A stretch of 64,000 nucleotides of DNA from the NCBI GenBank assembly GCA_030765525.1, contig JAVCCK010000020.1:62001-126000 (forward strand), given 5' to 3'. Both the position numbers and the translations under genes were made by a program. Below, piece by piece: positions 52,660 to 60,682 of the stretch. Below the pieces are notes generated by a model that did not search any database, was not told the origin of the DNA, and was given only the letters and a program-made list of their open reading frames with translations. The stretch comes from Candidatus Lernaella stagnicola (GTDB taxonomy: Bacteria; Lernaellota; Lernaellaia; Lernaellales; Lernaellaceae). Within the stretch, counting starts at the first letter, position 1. Every line of letters begins with the position of its first letter.

Positions 52660-53821
52660 GAAATCTCGTTTCAATGGTCTGATCTGGGCGATGTTGCTGG
52701 CCGCCGTTGCGCTTAATGTGTTTTACGGCTGGCAAGTCGTCAATGGCGGATCGCTTAAACAATTCTTCCACGACAGCGACGTCAACGCAAAGACCGGCTG
52801 CGATTTCTATGGCTTATACAAGGCGGGGCACGCCCTGCGGCACGGAAAGGACATCTACGACGGCGATCCGCAACATAAGATAGTGCCCTGCTGTTACGCC
52901 TTTCGCTACCTACCGATCGGCGCGGCGGCCGCGTCACCGTTGACCTTCGCCAAGCCGCAGCAGGCATTCTGGTTCTGGCTGGCGTTGATCGAATTGGCGG
53001 CGCTGCTGGCGGCTTGGGCGACGTACCGTCACCTGCGCGGGACCGACGGCGCGGTGATGGCGGCGTTGTGGCTGGCGTCGTCGCCGGTCTACCTCGAACT
53101 GTACATGGGCCAGTTCAATATGCTGCAGGCTGCGTTTTTGCTCGGCGCGCTGCTTAGCCTTTCGGGCGGGAGTCGGCAGGCGGGCGAAGCCTGGCTCGGC
53201 GCGGGGATGTTGTGGAAACTCACCGCGTGGCTGGGCGCGCCGGTGCTGGCGGTCAAGCGGCGTTGGCGGACTTTGCTGCTCATCGCGGCGACGGCGGTGG
53301 GTACGACGCTGCTCTACATGCTGGCGACGGGGCAGAGCATCGACCCGTTTTGGGAGAACTTCCGCCCGGCGCGACCTGGGGGCGCCATCTACCGCGGCGA
53401 CCTCGGCTTCATCATGCTGCTGCGGGTCGTGGTCGGAAAAAGCCTGCCTGCGTGGCTGTATTACGGTGTGCCTGTCATCGCACTCGGCGCGTGCCTGGCG
53501 CTGACGCTTCTGGCCCGGCGGGCGAAGGCGGCGAACCTCCTGGTACTGTGGTTCGCGGCGTACTTTTTCATCTACCCGACGATCTGGGAGCATCACTACC
53601 TGCTGCTGCTTCCGCCGCTGGTCTTTTTGTACGGGCAGGGGCGCTATCGAGTGTTGTGGCTCGCGGCGTTGTTGTTGGCGCTGCCGACGCCCTACCTCGT
53701 CGCCGGTCCGCAAGGCGCCAAGTGGGCCGGGATGTGGCCGGCACTTTATCACGCGGTGAAACCCGCCGCCGCGGCGATCGTCGTCGCCACCGCCGCCTGG
53801 CATTTGTGGAAGAAGAAGTAG
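52658..53821 (+). CDS. GT87-family (DUF2029) membrane mannosyltransferase-like protein
   Basis: About 387 residues from the ATG at 52658. Around nine hydrophobic helices are present. The family features DFYGLYKAGHALRHGKDIYD (catalytic Asp region), RYLPIGAAAASPL, and MGQFNMLQAAFLLGALL followed by a WKL segment match polyprenol-phosphate-mannose alpha-mannosyltransferases such as PimE-like enzymes. It probably works with the divergent glycosyltransferase on a cell-envelope glycan. It ends in a basic WKKK. The start is uncertain: an ATG 18 bases upstream would overlap the neighbour further, and no clear ribosome site is seen. Confidence 0.78.
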   Translation: MKSRFNGLIWAMLLAAVALNVFYGWQVVNGGSLKQFFHDSDVNAKTGCDFYGLYKAGHALRHGKDIYDGDPQHKIVPCCYAFRYLPIGAAAASPLTFAKPQQAFWFWLALIELAALLAAWATYRHLRGTDGAVMAALWLASSPVYLELYMGQFNMLQAAFLLGALLSLSGGSRQAGEAWLGAGMLWKLTAWLGAPVLAVKRRWRTLLLIAATAVGTTLLYMLATGQSIDPFWENFRPARPGGAIYRGDLGFIMLLRVVVGKSLPAWLYYGVPVIALGACLALTLLARRAKAANLLVLWFAAYFFIYPTIWEHHYLLLLPPLVFLYGQGRYRVLWLAALLLALPTPYLVAGPQGAKWAGMWPALYHAVKPAAAAIVVATAAWHLWKKK

Positions 53822-53925
53822 GCTCTCGCGGTCGCAAATACCGTTCGCTTTGGCGGATTGATGGTCTTCTGCTAATCTCATTCATGATTGTTGATGAAGC
53901 TGTCATGTAGTTGCGAGGTTGCGGT

Positions 53926-54128
53926 GTGAGAAAGCCGTGGATCGCCGTATTCTTTGTTGTCGTGTTAATGCCGGGCGCGAGATCGCTCTGCCGACCTTCA
54001 CGCGTGATACGGCGTTCAAGCTCAAGTGCTCGATTCCTGCCGGAGATGACGACGATGATGACGACAACAACGACACGGCCGCTCCCGCCGTCGCCGACGG
54101 TGATGACGAAGGCGGTTGTGGGTGTTAG
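53926..54128 (+). pseudogene. Frameshifted remnant: signal peptide plus Asp-rich GCGC tail
   Basis: A GTG with GAGG upstream opens a convincing signal peptide (VRKPWIAVFFVVVLMPGA) in one frame. The following bases make sense only in another frame, giving about 50 residues with DDDDDDD and a final DDEGGCGC before TAG at 54128. Neither frame alone makes a complete exported protein. The tail parallels the end of the C1 protease (DDDDNDDSGCGK). It is best read as a gene that lost its middle or suffered an indel; a sequencing error is possible. A short genuine protein in one of the two frames cannot be excluded. Confidence 0.4.
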
Positions 54129-54140
54129 ACTAGGCGCACC

Positions 54141-54446
54141 ATGACGAAGCACGGACCAGAACTATCGCACTTCGACGCGCTGGGCATCGGCGCGTTGGCG
54201 GTGTTGATTCGCATCAGCAACACGGTGCTGATTCTGCTGCTGCACCTGGCGGCGGTGGCGTTGGGTGTGCTGGTGATTCTCAACGCGGCGGCGATGCAGG
54301 TCATTCCGGCGATTCTGTATGCGATTACCGCGTGGGTGTTGTGGTGGACCGGCATGCGCATTCAAGCGGCCGTCGGCGAGCATCCCATCGACCTGGCGCG
54401 CAAACCGAAAGGCGTCCCCGAGCCGGACGCGCCGACCGAAACGTAA
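54141..54446 (+). CDS. Small two-helix membrane protein
   Basis: 101 residues. Two hydrophobic segments (about residues 17-48 and 50-72), a WWTGMR turn, and a polar tail ending in PDAPTET. I do not recognise a family. It starts 12 bases after the remnant's stop, with an AGGCG ribosome-like site, and ends 19 bases before the convergent DsbA-like gene. Length and helix pattern would suit an envelope subunit or regulator. Function unknown. Confidence 0.65.
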   Translation: MTKHGPELSHFDALGIGALAVLIRISNTVLILLLHLAAVALGVLVILNAAAMQVIPAILYAITAWVLWWTGMRIQAAVGEHPIDLARKPKGVPEPDAPTET

Positions 54447-54465
54447 TTTCCCGCGAGCGAATGAG

Positions 54466-55113
54466 TTACTTGGCGCGGTAAGCGCGTAGACCGTCGAGCA
54501 CTTCGTGCAGCTTGTCGGGCATTTCCGAACCGAGCACGTTGCAGATTCCCGGCGACATGTGCAGGGCGTCGTTGATCACCAACAGTGGCGTCTTGGGCGG
54601 GCCGCCCAATTTCTGATACGCGGCTTCCAGGTTTTTCATTTCGACGTCGACTTTCTTTTGCCACGAAGGATCGGCCCAGGCCTCGCCAAGACCGAGGCTG
54701 GCGGCGATCGCGCCGAGAATTTCCTCGTCTTCCACCGACACTTTTTGTTCGAAGGCGGCGTTGAAGAGCGTTTCGAGCATCTTTTTTTCCAGCTCGGGTT
54801 TCACCAGGCGGGTAAGCAACAACAGGCGCACCGGCGGTTTGCCTTTGTCGGGGTGGAAGACAAATTCGTACTTCACTTCGACGTCGTCGCCCAGCGGTTT
54901 ATTTTTCAACTCGCGGTGGAACAGAAAGCATTGCGAGCAAATGGGCGTCACCCATTCGGTGAGCGTGATTTTGTCGCCGCCGCGGAGTTTGGCGAGTTCG
55001 CCTTTGATTTGGTAGCAGCCGGAGAAGGGGGGCTCGAGCGATTCGGCCCACAGTAGCGTCGCAAAGGCCAGTGACACGAATACAGCTAGAACGACGATGT
55101 ACCGGGTTTTCAT
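54466..55113 (-). CDS. Exported thioredoxin-fold (DsbA-like) protein
   Basis: 215 residues from the ATG at 55113, which has AGAGGAG 6 bases upstream. Signal peptide with cleavage near LLWAES. The active-site-like C-S-Q-C is at residues 59-62 (VTPICSQCFLF), a cis-Pro candidate is in KTPLLVIND, and further cysteines are at Cys33 and in SPGICNVLG. This resembles DsbA/DsbC-type disulfide oxidoreductases with a helical insert. It is transcribed divergently from the formate dehydrogenase genes and may help disulfide or cofactor handling of periplasmic redox proteins (inference). Confidence 0.8.
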   Translation of the reverse strand: MKTRYIVVLAVFVSLAFATLLWAESLEPPFSGCYQIKGELAKLRGGDKITLTEWVTPICSQCFLFHRELKNKPLGDDVEVKYEFVFHPDKGKPPVRLLLLTRLVKPELEKKMLETLFNAAFEQKVSVEDEEILGAIAASLGLGEAWADPSWQKKVDVEMKNLEAAYQKLGGPPKTPLLVINDALHMSPGICNVLGSEMPDKLHEVLDGLRAYRAK

Positions 55114-55221
55114 GACGGCTCCTCTGGGGGTTATTTCAAGAGAAATAAATAGTATCATAGGCCGGTTCAATGAGGCATGGGAAAAAGAAGAAAAGTGAGC
55201 TTTTATGTCGAAAATGACACG

Positions 55222-55251
55222 TTGACGTCCGTTGGTCGAATTCCCTAATCT
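55222..55251 (+). promoter_or_regulatory. Candidate promoter of the formate dehydrogenase operon
   Basis: TTGACG at 55222-55227 and TAATCT at 55246-55251 are separated by 18 bases, about 80 bases before fdhA. I see no FNR or sigma54 site by eye. Confidence 0.3.
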
Positions 55252-55333
55252 CTTGTGGACTGTGTTGATGAGACTAGAGAAGACATGAACCGATTAGGAA
55301 CAATGTCCATTCAATAAGCGGAAGGAGTATTTC

Positions 55334-58300
55334 ATGAACCTGTCCAGACGCAGTTTCCTGAAGGTCGGCGGCGGTGCGACGCTGGCGATCGCTGTGGGAC
55401 TGCCGGGGCTGGACCTCGAATCCGCGTATGCTTACAGCGCGAAAGCCGGCAAATTAGCGTCGACGACCGAGAAGTCGACGATTTGTCCGTATTGCGGTGT
55501 GGGTTGCGGGGCGATTATGTACAGCCGAAAAGTCGACGGCAAGTTACGAATCGTCAATCTCGAGGGCGACCCGGATCATCCCATCAACCAAGGTTCGTTA
55601 TGCAGCAAGGGCAACGCGATTTACCAGATTCACGACGATCCGGGCGGCAAGCGCCTGCAGTACGTGGAATATCGCGCGCCGGGCTCGAGCAAGTGGGAAA
55701 AGAAATCGTGGGATTGGGCGATTCGCGAAATCGCCAAGCGCGTGTATGAAACGCGCGAAAAAACCTTCATGGCCACAAACGACAAAGGCCAGAAGGTTAA
55801 TCGCACGTTGGGCATCGCCAGCCTCGGCGGCGCGTCGCTCGACAACGAAGAGTGCTATTTGCTTTCGAAGTGGATGCGCGCATTGGGCGTCGTGTACCTC
55901 GAACACCAGGCCCGAATATGACACAGCTCCACTGTCGCCAGTTTGGCGGCTTCATTTGGTCGGGGCGCGATGACCAACCACTGGATCGATCTCCGCTACT
56001 CCGATGCGGTGATGATCATCGGTTCGAACGCGGCCGAGAACCATCCGATTTCTTTCAAGTGGATCACCGAAGCGATTGAGCAGAACGGCGCGAAACTGAT
56101 CAGCGTTGACCCGCGCTTCACGCGGACCAGCGCCCGGGCGCACATCTACGCTCCGATTCGGACCGGTACGGACATCGCCTTCATGGGCGGTTTGATCAAG
56201 TACATCATCGAAAACAACAAGCAGCACACGAAGTACCTGGCCAACTACACGAATGCGGCGTTCTTGATCGACCCGGGCTTCGCCTTCAACGACGGCATCT
56301 TCTCGGGGTACAACGAATCGAGTCGTTCCTACGACAAGGGCACGTGGAAGTATCATCTCGACGAAAACGGCGAGCCGAAGAAAGACAAGACGCTGGAGGA
56401 TCCGCATTGCGTGTTCCAGCTTCTTAAGACGCACTACACGCCCTACGATCTCGAAACGGTCAGCAGTATCACCGGGTGTCCGATCGATCGCTTGCTGGCA
56501 GTGTACGAAACCTACGCCGCCACCGGCCAGGACAACAAAGCCGGTACCATCATGTACGCGATGGGCACCACCCAACACACGTACGGCACGCAGAACATCC
56601 GGACCTACGTCATTACCCAGCTTCTGCTCGGTAACATCGGGCGCGCCGGCGGCGGCATCAACGCGCTGCGCGGCGAAAGCAACGTGCAGGGCAGCACTGA
56701 CATGTGCTTGCTCTTCCACATTCTGCCCGGCTACCTCAAGAGCCCAACCGACGAGGATACCGACCTCGAAACGTATATGAAGCATTACTACGAGGGGAAA
56801 CGTCTCGGCAGCACCAGCCTGGCCTGGTGGGAAAACGCGCGTAAGTACATGGTCAGTATGCTCCGGGAATGGTGGGGCGACGAGGCGACGGCGGATAACG
56901 GTTTCTGTTATTCGTGGCTGCCGAAGCGAGCCGGCAACTACAGCCACATCTCGCTGTTCGAAGACATGAGCAAGGGTATTATCAAAGGCACTTTCCTGTT
57001 TGGGCAGAATCCTGCCGTTGGTGGCCCGAACACCCTGTTCGAGCGCGACGCCCTTTCCAAATTGGATTGGATGGTTGCAGTCGACTTGTGGGAAACCGAG
57101 ACCAGCGTTTTCTGGAAGCGCGACGGCGTCAACCCGGCCGACATCCAAACGGAAGTCTTCCGTCTACCGGCGCGCGCCAGCGTGGAGAAGGAAGGCTCGA
57201 TCAGTAATTCCGGCCGTTGGGTGCAATGGCGTTATAAGGGCGGCGACGGCCCCGGTGAATCGATGGACGACCTGTGGATCATTCACGCGCTGCAACGGGA
57301 AGTGCGCCGGCTCTACAAGAAGGCGGGCGGGCAGCATGCCGAAGCCCTCACGAAGCTTCACTGGGATTACGACGACGGCCACGGTCATCCCGACGTACAC
57401 CTCGTGGCAAAAGCGATTAACGGTTACGCGTGGGGTAACCGCAACAAACAGGTGCTGAACTTCACGAAGTTGTCGGCGACCGGTGAAACGGCCTGCGGCA
57501 ACTGGCTGTATTCCGGCGCGTACAATGAGAACGGCAACAACATGGCGCGCCGCGACAAGAAAGATACCCACATGGGTATGTTCCACAATTGGTCGTGGTG
57601 TTGGCCGGTCAACCGGCGGATCATCTACAACCGCGCTTCGGTCAACACCGACGGTACGCCGTGGGATCCGACGAAGCCGGTTATCAGTTGGAACGGCGAA
57701 AAGTGGGTCGGCGACGTGCCCGACGGCGGTATGCCGCCCATGCACGAAGCTGAAGAGGCCGGCAAGTTCGCGCTGCCCTTCATCATGAAAAATGAAGGCG
57801 TGGCCAACGTATTTGCCGCGGGCCTGGCCGATGGTCCTTTCCCGGTTCACTACGAGCCGATGGAAAGCCCGGTCGGCAACCTGCTGCATCCGAAGCAGCC
57901 CACCAACCCCGCCGCGTACATTTATCCGGGCGCCTCCGGCGAGTTCGGCACCGCTGCCGAGTTCCCGATCGTTTGCTCGACCTATCGAGTCAGCGAACAC
58001 TGGCAAGCCGGCGCGATGACCCGCAGCCTGCCCTGGCTCAACGAGTTGTTCCCCGAATTGTTCGTGGAATTGTCCGAAGAGCTGGCCGCGGATAAGGGCA
58101 TCAAAAACGGCGACCTGGTCAAAATTTGGAACAAGCGCGGTACCGTCGTGGCCAAAGCCTGCGTTACCAAGCGTTTCAAACCGCTGAAGGTGAACGGGAA
58201 AATCGTTCATCAAGTCGGTCTGCCGTGGCATTGGGGCTACTGCGGATTGTGCAGCGGCGACTCGGCCAATATTCTCACGCCGCACGTGGGCGATGCGAAC

Positions 58301-58351
58301 ACCCGCATTCCGGAGTTCAAATCGTTCCTCGTCGACGTGGCGAAGGCTTAA
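55334..58351 (+). CDS. fdhA: Formate dehydrogenase catalytic subunit, selenocysteine-containing
   Basis: Oxidises formate to CO2 at a Mo- or W-bis-MGD centre, probably in the periplasm. It has 1005 residues when the TGA at 55919-55921 is read as selenocysteine (residue 196): the context EHQARI-Sec-H-SSTVASLAASFGRGAMTNHW matches FdnG-type enzymes exactly, and the same frame stays open to 58351. TAT signal RRSFLK at residues 5-10. [4Fe-4S] ligands are Cys51, 54, 58 and 90. The remaining molybdopterin domains include GTTQHTYGTQNIR, NIGRAGGGINALRGESNVQG and a C-terminal dinucleotide-binding barrel. AGGAG precedes the ATG. It is followed after 12 bases by fdhB. No cytochrome subunit follows. Confidence 0.95.
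55922..55955 (+). promoter_or_regulatory. Bacterial SECIS-like hairpin after the Sec UGA
   Basis: Stem GUCGCC (55934-55939) with GGCGGC (55945-55950), loop AGUUU, begins 12 bases after the UGA. Position and small apical loop containing GU fit the fdh-type SECIS recognised by SelB. No sel genes lie in the window. Confidence 0.7.
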
Positions 58352-58363
58352 GGAGGTGCGGTC

Positions 58364-59026
58364 ATGGCTAAGATGATGATGCTTGTCGATCCAAGCCGCT
58401 GCACCGGTTGCCGCGGCTGCCAAGTAGCCTGCAAGCAGTGGAACGAAAACCCGGCGGTGGCGACGACTTTCGTCGGCTCCTACCAGAACCCGCCCGCCCT
58501 GGACGGTGATACTTACACCATCGTGCGTTTCGAAGAGCACGAGCTCAATGAATTCGACGTGTACTGGCTGATGACCAGCGACCGTTGCCGTCATTGCGCC
58601 GAACCCACGTGCATCGAGGCGTTGCCGAAAGGCTCGTACGAGATCACCGAACAGGGTGCCGTGGTGTTCAACGAAAAGGCACTGGGTAATCTGCAGGACG
58701 TCGTGGACTCCTGTCCCTTTGCGATTCCGACCAAAAATAAAAAGACCGGTCGGATCGTCAAATGCACGCTGTGTGCCGATCGTATCGCCGACGACATGGA
58801 ACCGGCTTGCGCCAAAGCCTGTCCGACCGATGCGATCATGTGGGGCGGTTACGACGAAATGCTCGATTACGCCAAGAAGCGGATTGCCTGGCTGAAGAGC
58901 CCGGTCAACAAACACCGCTTCAAGGCTGACAAAGTGAAGTTGTATCCCGGCGAAGACTTCCCCAGCCACGTCAAGTGGATCCTGATCGACGATCTGGAAA
59001 AACACGGACTCGAAGGCGAAGTCTGA
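58364..59026 (+). CDS. fdhB: Formate dehydrogenase iron-sulfur subunit
   Basis: 220-residue ferredoxin-type subunit that takes electrons from FdhA. Cysteine groups for four [4Fe-4S] clusters are visible: CTGCRGCQVAC (residues 13-23), CRHCAEPTC, CPF with VKCTLC, and ACAKACPTDA. There is no C-terminal membrane helix, unlike FdnH, so the two-subunit enzyme is probably soluble and periplasmic, carried across by the TAT signal on FdhA. This resembles the Desulfovibrio FdhAB type, which donates to c-type cytochromes. AAGGAGG lies 7 bases before the ATG. Confidence 0.94.
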   Translation: MAKMMMLVDPSRCTGCRGCQVACKQWNENPAVATTFVGSYQNPPALDGDTYTIVRFEEHELNEFDVYWLMTSDRCRHCAEPTCIEALPKGSYEITEQGAVVFNEKALGNLQDVVDSCPFAIPTKNKKTGRIVKCTLCADRIADDMEPACAKACPTDAIMWGGYDEMLDYAKKRIAWLKSPVNKHRFKADKVKLYPGEDFPSHVKWILIDDLEKHGLEGEV

Positions 59027-59048
59027 GCCACGTAGCTGATACGCGAGA

Positions 59049-59079
59049 AGCCCCGCCGGTAACGGCGGGGCTCCTTTCT
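59049..59079 (+). terminator. Terminator-like hairpin after fdhB
   Basis: AGCCCCGCCG (59049-59058), loop GTAA, CGGCGGGGCT (59063-59072), then CCTTTCT. The stem is very strong but the T-run is broken, so partial read-through into fdhE is possible. Confidence 0.65.
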
Positions 59080-59152
59080 ACCGCCCATTGGCAATCGCCG
59101 GTGATTCGGCTTAGGCTGCCGTTATTGCCCGATGTTAAAAAAGGAGATGGCC

Positions 59153-60088
59153 GTGAAAATACGTGGACCGCTGCCCGAACCCAAACCGACGCCCCATCAC
59201 CCGGATGAAATCAAGCCGGGGCCGTTGGTGCTCCCGCACGAGCGTGTCGATGCAGCGCTCGCCACCAGCCTCACCCGCGAATACGTTGCACCGGAACTGG
59301 TGCGCCTGACGAGTCAAACTCTGGCGCTGACCCGCCGTTTTGCCTCCGAGACCAAAGCATGGGCCGCCGCCTACGAGATCGACGCCGAGGCCGCTCCGGG
59401 GAAGATCGACCGCGGCGAATTTTTACTCGAAATGGAAAAACTCGCGCCGGATCCCGAGGTGCTGGGCCGACTGGTCGATGCCGCCATCGAGTTGGCGTCG
59501 TTTACCGAAGAAGCCGTGCAGCAGGCCATGAAACAGTGGGCGGCGAAAGTCAAAAATGACGACCAGACGCTGATCCGCCTCGTGACCCTCAATGTGCAGC
59601 GCACGGTGGAAGCTGTTGCCGAGGTGGCGGAAGCCACCGGGCTCACACCGGAAGCGTTTTACTTCATCTTGCAGCAGGTCGGCACCGCGGTTCTGCCCGC
59701 GTTTGCCGTCCAACTTGCGCCGCTGGTCGACGACGAAAAATGGCAGCACGGCACGTGCCCCATTTGCGGCAACGGACCGGTAGCGGCGGGGCTGGTCGGC
59801 GACGGCGGCCGACGGCATTTGGTCTGCGACACCTGCAACTTCGTGTGGACCTTCCGGCGCGTCATGTGCCCCTACTGCGGCAACGAAGATTCCGATCAAC
59901 TCAAGGTCTTGGCCGTGGATGAGGATGGCCCGCACCGCCTGGATGCCTGCGACGTCTGCAAGCGTTACGTCAAAACGATCGATTTCCGCAAAGCCGACGT
60001 CAAACAAGCGGTGATTGTGCCCATCGAAGACGCCGCGACGGTGTTTCTGGACATCATGGCCGGCAACGAAGGATACACCCGGGATTAG
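59153..60088 (+). CDS. fdhE: Formate dehydrogenase accessory protein FdhE
   Basis: Needed for maturation of formate dehydrogenase; binds iron and interacts with the catalytic subunit. GTG at 59153 sits 6 bases after AAGGAG (an ATG 21 bases upstream is in frame but precedes the ribosome site). It has 311 residues. A helical N-terminal half is followed by the rubredoxin-like zinc/iron region with four CxxC pairs: CPICGNG, CDTCNF, CPYCGNED and CDVCKRY. These match FdhE. Position directly after fdhAB supports the call. Confidence 0.93.
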   Translation: MKIRGPLPEPKPTPHHPDEIKPGPLVLPHERVDAALATSLTREYVAPELVRLTSQTLALTRRFASETKAWAAAYEIDAEAAPGKIDRGEFLLEMEKLAPDPEVLGRLVDAAIELASFTEEAVQQAMKQWAAKVKNDDQTLIRLVTLNVQRTVEAVAEVAEATGLTPEAFYFILQQVGTAVLPAFAVQLAPLVDDEKWQHGTCPICGNGPVAAGLVGDGGRRHLVCDTCNFVWTFRRVMCPYCGNEDSDQLKVLAVDEDGPHRLDACDVCKRYVKTIDFRKADVKQAVIVPIEDAATVFLDIMAGNEGYTRD

Positions 60089-60190
60089 CGCCGCCCGTAA
60101 TTCGTGCAACATTGACCCTTTATTGGTACTCCGTTAAAAAGGATGTTCAGCATCCGGCGGCGAGCGTGCCGCACGGTAAAGGAGTCTCGA

Positions 60191-60682
60191 ATGCGTCGTT
60201 TCATCGTGTTGGTCGTGGCACTGCTCATGGCGGCGAACCTGGCTTGGGCCGTCGGCGAAAAAGCTCACGATTTTGCCATCAAGGATACGCAGGGCAAAAC
60301 CTATAGCCTGGCCGACCACCAAGGCAAGGTCATTGTCATGAGCTTTTGGATGACCTGGTGCGTGCCGTGCAAGCAGGAATTCCCGCACCTCAAGCGACTC
60401 TACGAAACGTATAAGGACCAAGGCTTGGAAGTCTGGTCGATCACGGCCGACTCGCCTTCCGACTTGCCCAAGGTGCGTTCGATCGCGCGGCGGTACAAGC
60501 TGACGCACCCGGTGCTGCTGGACTCTGACAGCCGGGTCAACGGCATGTTCAACAAGCGGGGCGACTACCCGCTGACCATCGTCATCGATCAAGAAGGCAA
60601 AATCGCCTGGATGCACATCGGGTACAAGCCGGGCGAGGAAAAGCAACTGGAAGACCAAATCAAAAAGCTCCTGGGATTATAA
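60191..60682 (+). CDS. TlpA/ResA-like periplasmic thioredoxin
   Basis: 163 residues from the ATG at 60191, which has AAAGGAG 6 bases upstream. Signal peptide to ANLAWA (about residue 20). The mature part is an AhpC/TSA-type thioredoxin fold with W-C-V-P-C at residues 56-60 (SFWMTWCVPC), then a DYPLTIVID cis-Pro segment and GYKPGEEKQL. Such proteins reduce disulfides, for example in apocytochrome c maturation. Its stop is directly adjacent to the ATG of the barrel protein, so the two form an operon and probably act together in the envelope. Confidence 0.9.
   Translation: MRRFIVLVVALLMAANLAWAVGEKAHDFAIKDTQGKTYSLADHQGKVIVMSFWMTWCVPCKQEFPHLKRLYETYKDQGLEVWSITADSPSDLPKVRSIARRYKLTHPVLLDSDSRVNGMFNKRGDYPLTIVIDQEGKIAWMHIGYKPGEEKQLEDQIKKLLGL

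Noticed and set aside
55943-58351. A separate 802-residue formate dehydrogenase gene starting after the TGA at 55919
   Set aside because: It is in the same frame as the upstream fragment, lacks its own ribosome site, and the intervening codons match the selenocysteine site of the family. It is the second part of one gene.
57164-59005. Leftward 613-residue frame opposite fdhA/fdhB
   Set aside because: Typical GC-rich antisense frame; no motif, and both sense genes are certain. Frames at 55952-57148, 35459-36832 and 48776-50173 were rejected for the same reason.
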